A DNA stretch of 46,019 nt from Candidatus Aminicenantes bacterium UBA2199 (GCA_002327965.1 DCVB01000069.1:1-46019), one strand, 5' to 3'; counted from the first letter of the stretch, positions 28,969 to 37,324 are shown. The notes: generated from the letters alone by a model not told the origin. Numbers and translations: made by a program.

Positions 28969-30468
28969 ATGGAAAACCTAAACGAGTTGGTGGTGGTGCT
29001 TTATTTTGTTGTGCTTTCGCTCCTGGCCGTTTTCGGCGCGCACCGGTATTTCATGATCTACCTTTATTATAAGAACAAAAAGGCTGCGCCCAAGCCCGAG
29101 CGACTGTTCGTGGAATTGCCGCGGGTGACCATTCAATTGCCCATGTATAACGAGATGTACGTGGCCGAGCGCCTGATCGACGCCGTGGTGAAGATGGATT
29201 ATCCCCGGGAACTCCTGGAGTTCCAGGTGCTGGACGATTCCACCGACGAAACCGTGGCCATTGCTTCGCGCCGCGTCGAGTTCTACAAGAAGCAGGGGGT
29301 GGACATCTCCTACCTGCACCGCCGGAATCGCAAGGGCTTCAAGGCCGGCGCCCTCGAAGAAGGCATGAAAGTGGCCAAGGGCGAGTTTATCGCCGTTTTC
29401 GACGCCGACTTCGTCCCCCACAAGCACTTCCTGCAGAACACCATCCACTACTTCACCGCAGCCAATGTCGCCATGGTGCAGATGCGCTGGAGCCACCTCA
29501 ACCGCAACTTCTCGCTGATCACCAACCTGCAGTCGATCTTTCTCGACGGGCACTTCGTCATCGAGCACACGGCCCGCAACCGCTCCGGCCGTTTCTTCAA
29601 TTTCAACGGCACCGCCGGCATCTGGCGCAAGGCCGCCATCATCGACGGCGGCGGCTGGCAGCACGATACCCTGACCGAGGACCTCGACCTGAGCTACCGC
29701 ACGCAGATGAGGGGCTGGCAGTTCATTTACCTCCCCGAGCACTCGGTGCCGGCCGAACTGCCGGTGGATATCGTGGCCTTCAAGGCGCAGCAGCACCGCT
29801 GGGCCAAGGGCTCCATCCAGACCGCCAAGAAGCTCCTGCCCAGCATCTTCCGGGCCAGGCTGCCGTGGCGCGTCAAGGCGGAGGCCTTCTTCCACCTGGC
29901 GGCCAATTTCGCCTACCTGCTGATGGTGCCGCTGTCGGTATCCATCCTGCCGGTGGTGCTGATGCGCCGTGACATGGACTGGGGGCAGATGTTCATCTAC
30001 GATGTCCCCCTGTTCCTGATGGCCACCGCTTCGGTCACGGCGTTTTACATCGTTTCCCAGAAGGAGCTGTACTCCAACTGGACCGCCACTTTCAAGTACC
30101 TGCCCCTGCTCATGGGGCTGGGCATCGGGTTGTCGGTGAACAACTCCTTCGCCGTCGTGGAAGCCCTGATGAACAAGGAATCGGAATTCGTCCGTACTCC
30201 CAAATTCGGCATAGAAAAGAAGAACGACAGCTGGACGACCAAGAAGTACCGGGGCAACAAAAATCTCATGATCACCATCCTGGAGCTCGTTCTGGGCCTG
30301 TATTTCACTTTCGCCGTGGTCACCTGCATCAGCGAGGGGATCTGGCTCACCCTGCCTTTCCTCATGATGTTCCAGTACGGGTACCTCTATATCTCTTTTC
30401 TTTCGCTGTCGACGATATTCAAGCACAAGGTCCTGGTCAAGAAAGCCAGCATCAGCATCGCCGGCTGA
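28969..30468 (+). CDS. Membrane glycosyltransferase family 2, CslA/cellulose-synthase-like
   Basis: 499 residues. An N-terminal membrane helix (9-26) precedes a GT-A domain with QLPMYNE, VLDDSTDET, the metal-binding FDADFVPH, the acceptor/base motif TEDLDLSYR and the processive-type QQHRWAKGS. Four or so C-terminal membrane helices follow (for example FAYLLMVPLSVSILPVVLM and LLMGLGIGLSV). D, DxD, TED and QxxRW together with this topology mark processive beta-glycan synthases such as CslA mannan synthases, or ceramide-glucosyltransferase-like enzymes. It probably makes or extends a beta-linked polysaccharide or glycolipid across the inner membrane. No BcsB-like partner or PilZ domain is visible nearby. 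Product identity is unknown. Confidence 0.88.
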   Translation: MENLNELVVVLYFVVLSLLAVFGAHRYFMIYLYYKNKKAAPKPERLFVELPRVTIQLPMYNEMYVAERLIDAVVKMDYPRELLEFQVLDDSTDETVAIASRRVEFYKKQGVDISYLHRRNRKGFKAGALEEGMKVAKGEFIAVFDADFVPHKHFLQNTIHYFTAANVAMVQMRWSHLNRNFSLITNLQSIFLDGHFVIEHTARNRSGRFFNFNGTAGIWRKAAIIDGGGWQHDTLTEDLDLSYRTQMRGWQFIYLPEHSVPAELPVDIVAFKAQQHRWAKGSIQTAKKLLPSIFRARLPWRVKAEAFFHLAANFAYLLMVPLSVSILPVVLMRRDMDWGQMFIYDVPLFLMATASVTAFYIVSQKELYSNWTATFKYLPLLMGLGIGLSVNNSFAVVEALMNKESEFVRTPKFGIEKKNDSWTTKKYRGNKNLMITILELVLGLYFTFAVVTCISEGIWLTLPFLMMFQYGYLYISFLSLSTIFKHKVLVKKASISIAG

Positions 30469-30529
30469 TCCCGGATCGAGCATGTCTGCCCCCACGCCGC
30501 TGTTCGCGTCCCGGTCGCTTTGACGATCC

Positions 30530-31573
30530 ATGAGATTCAACGCCTATTTCATCCGTTTGGCCCATTCCCAGGCCGCTTTCCAGGGGAATGTCCAGATGGA
30601 CGGCAAAAACCTCCCGGCCAGTTTTCGCAGCATCGGTTCCGACCTCTTCGTTGTCCATTTCAAGAACCAGGTCGAACTGACTTTCCGCCAGCGGGTCGAA
30701 TTTAGGAATGCCCGGGGCGCGTTCACGGTGCTGCTGCCCGTTCTCTCGCAATACAACCAGAGGAAGCTGAAGCGCATGGCGGAGGTCCTCGACGGCATTG
30801 AGGGCAAGGATTTCCGCCAGATCGTCCCCGCCTTGCTGACCGTCGAGAATTTTCTGGAAATGGAGGGGCTGTTGTACTTTTTTTCCCTGGAGCGGCGTGT
30901 GGCCGTCGACATGTTGACCGAGCTGGAGCTGGCGCAGGAAGCGAAAGTGATCAATCTCAATTACCTGTTCGTCACTTCTTGGGAGCATTTCCGGGAAAGC
31001 CTGGTTGCCATGGAAAAGGTCCTGCGCCAGGCCTACGAGGGACGCGAACGGACCGTGAAATTCACCCGCTTGGAAAAGGCGGTCAAGGCCCCCCAGGAAT
31101 CGGTCTTCTTCAGGTACCTGCTGAAAAAGAACAGCCAGGAGTTCCCCTGCCGCATCCTGCCCCAGGCCCTGGTCTTTTCGCAGTTGCCGCTGAGCGAGGA
31201 GGAAAAGGCGCGCATGGCCGATATCGAGAAGGTCCTGCGGGCAAACAAATTGATGATCTTCACCTTCGAGAACGTGAGCAAGAACACCGCATTTTCCCTC
31301 AAGCAGATCAACGATGCGCTATGGACGATGCTTAACGAGGGAAAGGTTTTGCAGCTCGATGAACGCTATTTCATCTTCAGCGAGGAATACGCCAAGATCA
31401 TCAACCGTCTGAAAAAGTTCAAGCGCAATCAGGGAGATATCCTGACCTTTGATGACCTGCGCGACATGACCGCCTACAGCCGCAAATACCTGATCGCTAT
31501 TTTTGAATACTGGGACCGGCAGAATATCACCTGCCGGGTGGGGAATCAGCGCCGGATTCTGCTCGGAGCCTGA
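30530..31573 (+). CDS. SelB C-terminal-half-like protein lacking the GTPase domain
   Basis: 347 residues. The last 46 residues (302-347) match the final winged helix of the selenocysteine elongation factor SelB: LTFDDLRDMTAYSRKYLI then EYWDRQNITCRVGNQRRIL, including the conserved SRKY and RVG. A second winged-helix-like segment spans about 225-285. Residues about 35-120 (VELTFRQRVEFRNARGAF, then LKRMAEVLDGIEGKDFRQIV) follow the order of SelB domain III leading into domain IV. No P-loop, DxxG or NKxD GTPase motifs are present, and the length is about half of SelB. It could be an RNA- or DNA-binding winged-helix protein derived from SelB. The ATG has no clear ribosome binding site. Only the C-terminal homology is confident. 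Confidence 0.7.
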   Translation: MRFNAYFIRLAHSQAAFQGNVQMDGKNLPASFRSIGSDLFVVHFKNQVELTFRQRVEFRNARGAFTVLLPVLSQYNQRKLKRMAEVLDGIEGKDFRQIVPALLTVENFLEMEGLLYFFSLERRVAVDMLTELELAQEAKVINLNYLFVTSWEHFRESLVAMEKVLRQAYEGRERTVKFTRLEKAVKAPQESVFFRYLLKKNSQEFPCRILPQALVFSQLPLSEEEKARMADIEKVLRANKLMIFTFENVSKNTAFSLKQINDALWTMLNEGKVLQLDERYFIFSEEYAKIINRLKKFKRNQGDILTFDDLRDMTAYSRKYLIAIFEYWDRQNITCRVGNQRRILLGA

Positions 31574-32584
31574 TCAGGTTTGCGGCGTTTCCAGGCGGGC
31601 CCTGGCCGAGGCCAGGATCTCGTTATACAGTGCTTCCTGTTCCGCCTGCGGCTGTCCCTTTGTTTTTTCGAAGAAAACGAGGTGGTCGAGGAGCTTCAGG
31701 GCTTCGGGGGAATATTTTTCGTCGTTCAGCAGGTGGGCCTCGGCCAGGTAGTTGATGGCGGCGTCGAGCTCCTGGTTCTGGTTGAGCAGGATACCGAGGT
31801 TGTATGCCACCTGGGCATTCTTTTTCTGTGCGTAGGAAGCCTTGAAGTTCTCGATGGCCTTGGGATTGTCCTTGATCCGGGCATACCAGACGCCGAGCAG
31901 CTTGGAGTAGTCAGCATTCGGCTTCACTTCGATCAACGCCTCCAGGCCGCGGATGGCATCCGCAATCCGGTCGGTCTTGCTCAGGTGATCGCTCAAATGG
32001 ATGACGAAATTGGCCGATTTGTCGGATTTATCCAGCTTGAACGCCTCGATGGCTTTGTTCAGCGCGCTGACGGCCTTTTCAGGTTCCTCTTGGGCTTTGG
32101 CTGCCAGCAGCTGCACCTGGATGCGCAGGGCGGGAGCGGTATAGTTGATATCCATAACGGAATTGCCCGTGCTGGTGCTGCGCAGGGAGTTGGCCAGGGT
32201 GACGATCTGCTCTGCGTAGCTGTATGCCTTTTCCAAGTCCTGCTTGGTCAGGTTGTAGGCGTTGGCCAGATAGAGGTATAGGGGCAGCTTGTTGCTGGCG
32301 TCGATCTCCTTGTAGACCAGCGCCTTCTCGCCGAATTGGATGGTTTTCTCGTACTTCTGGAGAAGGTAAGAGGTCTGGGCCAGGTATACGTACATGTACA
32401 TGGAATAGCGGTCTTCCTTGGCTCCGTATTTATCGTAATAAGCTTCGAGCTTCTCCATTTTTGTCTGCAGATCCTTCTCGCCGACCAGGGCGGTCCAGGT
32501 GTCGATCTGTTCCTTGTCGATGGCCAACGCCAGGGAGAGGCTGAGCACCATGATCGTGATGATCAAAAAGGCGGCTTTTTTCAT
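31574..32584 (-). CDS. Secreted tetratricopeptide-repeat protein
   Basis: 336 residues with a Sec signal peptide (MKKAAFLIITIMVLSLSLALA). The rest is helical with TPR-like pairs, for example KTIQFGEKALVYKEIDASNK, LGVWYARIKDNPKAIENFKA and AYNLGILLNQNQELDAAINY. TPR arrays mediate protein contacts; no catalytic motif is seen. It is probably periplasmic. Its stop abuts the stop of the SelB-like gene (TGATCA at 31571-31576), and it has its own consensus promoter. The neighbouring M16-like genes are divergent and may share its envelope role, but that is inference. Confidence 0.8.
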   Translation of the reverse strand: MKKAAFLIITIMVLSLSLALAIDKEQIDTWTALVGEKDLQTKMEKLEAYYDKYGAKEDRYSMYMYVYLAQTSYLLQKYEKTIQFGEKALVYKEIDASNKLPLYLYLANAYNLTKQDLEKAYSYAEQIVTLANSLRSTSTGNSVMDINYTAPALRIQVQLLAAKAQEEPEKAVSALNKAIEAFKLDKSDKSANFVIHLSDHLSKTDRIADAIRGLEALIEVKPNADYSKLLGVWYARIKDNPKAIENFKASYAQKKNAQVAYNLGILLNQNQELDAAINYLAEAHLLNDEKYSPEALKLLDHLVFFEKTKGQPQAEQEALYNEILASARARLETPQT

Positions 32585-32619
32585 GACGGGTTCCTCCGCA
32601 TTTGTTGGACTGAAGAATC

Positions 32620-32649
32620 ATTATAATTAATTTCTTTCACCAATGTCAA
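32620..32649 (-). promoter_or_regulatory. Consensus promoter of the TPR-protein gene
   Basis: On the minus strand a perfect TTGACA, an 18-bp spacer and a perfect TATAAT lie about 36 bp upstream of the start codon. This is the best sigma-70 match in the window. Confidence 0.75.
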
Positions 32650-32683
32650 GTTGACGGCAGCCAGGCGGCCATTGCCCCCCGAT

Positions 32684-32712
32684 TTGACTATAAATGCGTT
32701 CCCCGGTAAAAT
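32684..32712 (+). promoter_or_regulatory. Promoter placing the transcript start at the GTG of the first M16-like gene
   Basis: TTGACT (5/6), a 17-bp spacer and TAAAAT (5/6, 32707-32712). The expected start seven bases downstream is 32719, the first base of the GTG start codon, which itself has no Shine-Dalgarno sequence. Confidence 0.6.
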
Positions 32713-32718
32713 AATCCA

Positions 32719-34029
32719 GTGATCAAGGCAAGGTTCTTTCTCTGGCTCCTTTTCGTCCCGCTCATCCACCTTGGCGGCCAAACGCTCACCGTCAGTTCAT
32801 TCGCTTTGCCCAATGGGCTGCGCGTCATCCTCGCGCCCAGCAACAACGTACAAGCCGCCTCCGTCTGCGTCTACCATATGCACGGCGCCCGCCTGGAGCC
32901 GCCCGATGCCCGAGGCATCTCCTACCTCTTCCAATACCTGATGTTCGACGGCAACGAGAACCTGGAGCCCTTCGACCACGTGTTGTTCATCAACAAGATG
33001 GGCGGCATCGTCAGTGGCCGGGTGGATTATGACAATGCCGTTTTTTACGACCTGCTCCCCGCCCAGGAGATCAACCAGGCCCTCTGGCTGGAGAGCGAGC
33101 GCCTGAAAAGCCTGCGCCTGAACGATGCGAACATCGATTACCAGAAGAACCAGATCATTACCCGCATCAGCCGCCTGCTGGAGTCGAACCCCGCTTTCCG
33201 GGCGCAGACCTGGGTCAATGCCCAGGTTTTTGAGGGTTCGGCCTACGAGACCCCGCTGTATGGCGACTTGAGCCGGCTCCGCTCCCTGGGCAACGACCGC
33301 ATCCGGGACTATTACCAGAACTTTCAGAACTTGGGCAATGTCCTCCTGATCATCTCCGGCAAGTTCGACATCAATGAATTGCGGTCCGGGATCAACAAGT
33401 TCTTCCAGGATATCCCCCCGGGGCGGCGCGCGCCCAATCCGGCATTCAGCGCCCAGAACCCGCGGCGTTTTCACGTCGCCAAGAACTGGCTGCTGCCGGG
33501 GTTGAAGAAGCATTTTATCGTTTACGGTATCAAGGCTCCAGCAAAAATCGGCTATAATTTCATGTATTTCGATTTTTTGCGCACCTATCTGACCGATCCG
33601 CGCCTGTCCCGCCTCGACCACATTCTCAACACGGTCAACAAACTGGATGTCGAGATCGAAAGCGGCTTTACCGATTACATGGAGGCCAATTGTCTCACTG
33701 TTCAGGTCTCCAGCCCCAAGCGCTTCAGCCTCGAAAAGGCCAAGTACATCATTGAAAAGGAATTTCAGGCCCTGGCCAGCATCCCCATCAGCAACAACGA
33801 CCTGCGAGCGGTCCGCTCCCTGATGGAGATCGATTTTCTGAAGGGCATGGTCTCCCTGGAGGAAAGATGCCAGCGCATCGGTGAGTTTTACCACATGTTC
33901 GGGGAATTGAATTTTTTTGACGTCCATTTGCGGCGCCTGCGCCGAATCACGCCTTATGATATCATCGAGAGCGCGAAAAAGTATTTGGGCAAGGAGAATC
34001 AGGTCATCCTCAATGTTTATGGCGATTAG
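32719..34029 (+). CDS. M16-peptidase-like secreted protein without the HxxEH zinc site
   Basis: 436 residues from a GTG start; an in-frame TAA at 32707 rules out anything longer. A signal peptide (about 1-20, ARFFLWLLFVPLIHLGG) is followed by the M16 N-terminal fold (FALPNGLRVILAPSNNVQ, GISYLFQYLMFDG). The zinc-binding HxxEH that should occupy 69-73 is Tyr-Leu-Phe-Gln-Tyr, so both His ligands and the catalytic Glu are lost, although the downstream WLESERL helix is kept. This is a non-peptidase homologue that probably serves as a structural or substrate-binding half of a dimer. It overlaps the next M16-like gene, its likely partner. Periplasmic location is inferred from the signal peptide. Confidence 0.87.
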   Translation: MIKARFFLWLLFVPLIHLGGQTLTVSSFALPNGLRVILAPSNNVQAASVCVYHMHGARLEPPDARGISYLFQYLMFDGNENLEPFDHVLFINKMGGIVSGRVDYDNAVFYDLLPAQEINQALWLESERLKSLRLNDANIDYQKNQIITRISRLLESNPAFRAQTWVNAQVFEGSAYETPLYGDLSRLRSLGNDRIRDYYQNFQNLGNVLLIISGKFDINELRSGINKFFQDIPPGRRAPNPAFSAQNPRRFHVAKNWLLPGLKKHFIVYGIKAPAKIGYNFMYFDFLRTYLTDPRLSRLDHILNTVNKLDVEIESGFTDYMEANCLTVQVSSPKRFSLEKAKYIIEKEFQALASIPISNNDLRAVRSLMEIDFLKGMVSLEERCQRIGEFYHMFGELNFFDVHLRRLRRITPYDIIESAKKYLGKENQVILNVYGD

Positions 34030-35431
34030 GAAACTCCCGCTTCACCGCGCCGGCTGCCTGATGGGTGGCCTTCTGCTGCTCCTGGCCTCTGGGAGGGTCT
34101 TTGCTGCCGAACCCCGGCTGTTTTCCTTCGCGACCTCCAAGGGACTGGCGGTCAAGATCCTGCAGGACAACGACCTGCCGTTCATCCACGCCCAGCTGCT
34201 GATCTATCTCGACGGCAGCACCCAGAATTACGCCTCCCTGGCCATCACGCAGCTGGCGGTCATGAACATGTTCGATCGGTCGTTGAATTCTCCGCCTTCT
34301 TCTTCCCTGATGAGCCTGCTGCAGCGCCAGGGGGGCGACTTCCTGGTCGAGCAGAACCCCGAATTCGTAAAGATCAGCATGAATTTGCTTCCCGATCGCC
34401 TGGGATCCTTCTCCAGGTTGCTCAAGGAGATATTCACCTACCAGTCCTTTCACCTCAACAGGTTCAACCTGAGCAAAGAGAAGTTCTGGCCGCTGTACAT
34501 GAAGGGTCGCGACTGGAAAAAAGAGATCGCCCTAATGCTGGCTTATCAGCAGCTGATCGGCAATTTTTATTTTTCGCGCGGCTTCCTGCTTCAGGAGATC
34601 ATTAACGGGATCAATATGGCCCAGGTGCGCTCGTTCATGCTCAAAACCTTCCAGCCCGATAACGCACTGCTGGTCCTGAAGGGAAAGGTCAACCCCTATT
34701 TCGTCCTGGGCATGATCGAAAAAGACCTGCCGTCTCCCGATGCGCAACCCGCTCGGCCGCGCAGGATTCCCCCGCAGATCAATGCCGCCCGCAAGATCTT
34801 CATCCTGAACGTCAACGGGTCCGAAATGCCCATGGTCTATTGGTTCGACGTGGCCCCGCCGGCCGCCGATGCCGCGCTCCTGCCCTATGCCATCGGCAAT
34901 TTCTCCCTCTTCGGCTTTCCCGGCGGGCGCATCTACCACTCGGAAAGGAACCGTTTCCTGATGGAGGGGTACAAGGTCGACACCGACACCATTCACCTGA
35001 GGGATTTCACCCTCTTCTGCAATTATCTACGCATCAATTACGGAGACCTGGAGAATTTCCTGCTGCTGGTTGAGCAGGAAAGAAAGAAATTCGCCGCCCG
35101 CCCCATCGAAAGGAAGGAATACCTCGATGCCTTGAATCATTATATCGGCCAGGCCCAGGTGCGAACCAGCCGCTTCAGCCAGGACCTGCAGGCCGAGATC
35201 GATCGTTTTCACGGGCAGGGAACGAAAGCGGCGGCCTCTCGGCCCGGGCCCGAGCTTTTTCAGGAAGTGAACTTCAATCGGGTGCTGCAGGCCATGGACG
35301 AGCAGATGGGCATCCGGCCGAGGACGGGAACCCGGGAAAGGGGCATCGTGGTCCTGGTGGGGAACGCCGATCAGATCTTGAACAGCCTGAAATTCCTCAA
35401 GACGGAAGCGCTTGAGTTGCCGATGGATTGA
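34019..35431 (+). CDS. Second M16-like secreted protein, also lacking catalytic residues
   Basis: About 470 residues from the ATG at 34019; the ATG at 34013 is an equally good start. The start overlaps the end of the upstream gene by about 11 bp, and AAGGAG at 33991 is somewhat far. The signal peptide is hydrophobic at about 15-29 (MGGLLLLLASGRVFAAEP). The fold pattern (FATSKGLAVKILQDNDLPFI, LLIYLDGSTQNYAS, LLQRQGGDFLVEQ) is M16-like. The HxxEH region is absent and the remaining sequence is divergent. M16 proteins commonly occur as active/inactive pairs; here neither partner has the zinc motif. A role as a dimeric binding protein or chaperone is possible but not shown. Confidence 0.75.
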   Translation: MAIRKLPLHRAGCLMGGLLLLLASGRVFAAEPRLFSFATSKGLAVKILQDNDLPFIHAQLLIYLDGSTQNYASLAITQLAVMNMFDRSLNSPPSSSLMSLLQRQGGDFLVEQNPEFVKISMNLLPDRLGSFSRLLKEIFTYQSFHLNRFNLSKEKFWPLYMKGRDWKKEIALMLAYQQLIGNFYFSRGFLLQEIINGINMAQVRSFMLKTFQPDNALLVLKGKVNPYFVLGMIEKDLPSPDAQPARPRRIPPQINAARKIFILNVNGSEMPMVYWFDVAPPAADAALLPYAIGNFSLFGFPGGRIYHSERNRFLMEGYKVDTDTIHLRDFTLFCNYLRINYGDLENFLLLVEQERKKFAARPIERKEYLDALNHYIGQAQVRTSRFSQDLQAEIDRFHGQGTKAAASRPGPELFQEVNFNRVLQAMDEQMGIRPRTGTRERGIVVLVGNADQILNSLKFLKTEALELPMD

Positions 35432-35435
35432 AACA

Positions 35436-35507
35436 AGGCGGCGACCGGATTTGAACCGATGAATAGCGCTTTTGCAGAGCGCTGCCTTACCACTTGGCTA
35501 CGCCGCC
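35436..35507 (-). tRNA. tRNA-Cys (anticodon GCA)
   Basis: 72 nt. The acceptor GGCGGCG pairs with CGCCGCC, and the anticodon stem GCGCT/AGCGC encloses loop CTGCAAA with anticodon GCA. U is the discriminator, as expected for tRNA-Cys. CCA is not encoded. It lies directly downstream of tRNA-Gly in the same transcript. Confidence 0.95.
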
Positions 35508-35509
35508 AA

Positions 35510-35584
35510 TGGAGCGGGAAACGGGATTTGAACCCGCGACATCCACCTTGGCAAGGTGGCGCTCTACCGCTGAGCTATTCCCGC
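35510..35584 (-). tRNA. tRNA-Gly (anticodon GCC), CCA encoded
   Basis: 75 nt including CCA (35512-35510). The acceptor GCGGGAA pairs with TTCCCGC, and the anticodon stem CCACC/GGTGG encloses loop TTGCCAA with anticodon GCC. It is the only one of the three tRNAs here with an encoded CCA. A promoter lies immediately upstream. Confidence 0.95.
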
Positions 35585-35595
35585 TCTTGCCGGTA

Positions 35596-35624
35596 AGAAT
35601 AATCGAAAACGGCCGATTTGTCAA
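35596..35624 (-). promoter_or_regulatory. Promoter of the tRNA-Gly/tRNA-Cys pair
   Basis: On the minus strand a perfect TTGACA (35624-35619), a 17-bp spacer and TATTCT (4/6). The -35 overlaps the stop codon of the upstream thioesterase gene; the predicted start is a few bases before the tRNA-Gly 5' end. Confidence 0.7.
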
Positions 35625-36049
35625 GCCCCGCCGGAACAGGGTTTTGCCTCGGGCGCGAGCAGCGCCTCCAGCGCCGGCGGCAGGAAAGGGCGTCTTTTTT
35701 CGTTGACGGCCGTGCCGATGGTGCGGGCGGCTAGGACGAGGCGCCCGTCGTTCCGGCGATAGATGTCCTGCAGAAAAGCGAAGCGCAGGGGCGAAACCCG
35801 CTGCAGATCGAGCCCGATCCAGAAAGAATCGCCGCCGCGCAGGGGGATCTTGTAGTCGAGTTCACTGCGCACCACCACCAGGAAGACCCTCTCGTTCGTG
35901 AGTTGGTTGAAGTCGATCCCGCGTGACAGCAGGAACTCGTGGCGGCAGTGCTCCAGGTAGTTCAGGTAGACGGCGTTGTTGACCACGCCCTGCGCGTCCA
36001 GTTCGTAGTCGCGGACCTTCATTCCCAGCTTGAAGCGATACTCAGGCAT
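35621..36049 (-). CDS. YbgC-like acyl-CoA thioesterase (hotdog fold)
   Basis: 142 residues from the ATG at 36049; the frame continues upstream into the preceding gene but the family N-terminus begins here. The 4-hydroxybenzoyl-CoA thioesterase signature is RDYELDAQGVVNNAVYLNYL, with Asp18 as the likely catalytic Asp, followed by EHCRHEFLLSRGIDF. Enzymes of this type hydrolyse short or medium acyl-CoA thioesters. The start overlaps the DUF6498 gene by eight bases, indicating coupling. The natural substrate is unknown. Confidence 0.88.
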   Translation of the reverse strand: MPEYRFKLGMKVRDYELDAQGVVNNAVYLNYLEHCRHEFLLSRGIDFNQLTNERVFLVVVRSELDYKIPLRGGDSFWIGLDLQRVSPLRFAFLQDIYRRNDGRLVLAARTIGTAVNEKRRPFLPPALEALLAPEAKPCSGGA

Positions 36050-36737
36050 TTGCAGCCGCCACGAATTCTCGGCGCTCCAAGCCATGGGCGCCCAGATCAA
36101 TCAGCGTCTTGAGCCCGACCAGTACCAGCAAGGCACCCAGCGGCGAGCCCATGGCCGCGGCCAGGGTGCCGCCCGCAAGGATAACCAGGTGCATGACGAT
36201 GACCCGGGCGTAAGGCTGCCAGAACAGCCGGGTGAACGGGATGCCGAGATACTCGCCGCGGCCGATATAGTTGCGCCAGTAGGAATAGCCGTGGCTGGCT
36301 GACAGGAACAGCAGGGCCAGGCCCAGTTGCGCCGGCATGTTCTTCCAGTCGGGGTTGAAGAGGACGAAAACGAAGATGCCGTGGCCCAGAGTGAAGCCGC
36401 CGTAATGCAGGGCGAAGAACAGCATGAGTGCCCGGCGCGAGTCCATGGTGACCGGCTTGCCGTTGAGGGTCGTGCGCGAGTCGCTGACCGCTCCCTGCGC
36501 CCGCGCCATCTTCAGAATGTTGAAAAATCCGACCACCAAGTTTTCGGCCCAGTAGAAAACCATGATCGGGCCGACTTTCCAGTTCAGGGCCATGACTCCG
36601 TAGACCGGCACCAGGTTGGCCGTGACCAGGGCCAGGGCCGAACCGCGCAGCCCAGTGAGGATCCTTGGAAGGGATGATTCCGCTACGGCGGTTACTGGCG
36701 GAAGCGGCCTGGCGGGATCTGGTCGTGGCACGGCCAT
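36042..36737 (-). CDS. DUF6498 integral membrane protein
   Basis: 231 residues with five or six hydrophobic helices. LVPVYGVMALNWKVGPIMVFYWAEN and VVGFFNILKM match the DUF6498 pattern (a YWxEN motif in the second helix). HYGGFTLGHGIFVFVLF and SHGYSYWRNYIGRGEYL are other conserved-looking, histidine-containing segments. The function is unknown. It starts one base after the flavodoxin stop and overlaps the thioesterase gene, so it belongs to the EamA-flavodoxin-DUF6498-thioesterase operon. Confidence 0.82.
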   Translation of the reverse strand: MAVPRPDPARPLPPVTAVAESSLPRILTGLRGSALALVTANLVPVYGVMALNWKVGPIMVFYWAENLVVGFFNILKMARAQGAVSDSRTTLNGKPVTMDSRRALMLFFALHYGGFTLGHGIFVFVLFNPDWKNMPAQLGLALLFLSASHGYSYWRNYIGRGEYLGIPFTRLFWQPYARVIVMHLVILAGGTLAAAMGSPLGALLVLVGLKTLIDLGAHGLERREFVAAANA

Positions 36738-36738
36738 T

Positions 36739-37263
36739 TCAACCCTGCTTTTTCAAGCTGCCATGGATATTCTCGGCGGCATAGAGCATGGTCTCGGCGA
36801 ATTCACCGGCGTCATGGAGGTCGGTGGCATCCGGATGGCCGTTGGCGCTTTGGGCTTCGCGGGCCCACGCCTGGTGTTGCGGCGCTTCTATCCATTCATC
36901 GATCAGCTGAGGCTTGACCTGTCCGCGGCAGCCAAAGGTGCCGACGATGGTCTGGCCCGGCAGCTGGCTGATGGCGGCGAAGAAAGCGCTCAGGGCTTTT
37001 TCACCTCCGCGCAGCGACCCGTGGGTGGCGAAAAGGGCGATCTGCTTTCCCTTGGGAATGCCTTTCAGGAAATGAACCATCCGGGCCGGGACGCCATGAT
37101 GCTGAACCGGAAAACCGCAATAGATCAGGTGATAGGGTTCCAGGTCTTCGGCCTGGTCGACGGGCAGGATTTTTTTTTGTGTGTGGCGCAGGGAGGCGAA
37201 GATCGCCTCGGCGACCTTGCGCGTGTTTCCCGTCTCGGAATAATAGGCGACCAGGATGTTCAT
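36739..37263 (-). CDS. Flavodoxin-family protein
   Basis: 174 residues. The N-terminus MNILVAYYSETGNTRKVAEAI carries the FMN phosphate-binding loop SETGNT. YCGFPVQHHGVPARM and ALFATHGSLRGG match the aromatic and second flavin-contact loops. It is a small FMN electron carrier or flavodoxin-like oxidoreductase in the cytoplasm, in keeping with a low-potential anaerobic metabolism. GGAGG precedes the ATG. Partners are unknown. Confidence 0.9.
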   Translation of the reverse strand: MNILVAYYSETGNTRKVAEAIFASLRHTQKKILPVDQAEDLEPYHLIYCGFPVQHHGVPARMVHFLKGIPKGKQIALFATHGSLRGGEKALSAFFAAISQLPGQTIVGTFGCRGQVKPQLIDEWIEAPQHQAWAREAQSANGHPDATDLHDAGEFAETMLYAAENIHGSLKKQG

Positions 37264-37324
37264 ATTTCCTCCTTGCCAGGCGCATTGTAGCGGAAGGGCG
37301 GGATCAAGTCCAGACCGGCCCGGC

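Noticed and set aside
31571..31576. TGATCA shared by two convergent stop codons as a possible regulatory palindrome
   Set aside because: It is simply two abutting TGA stops on opposite strands; nothing else supports a site here.
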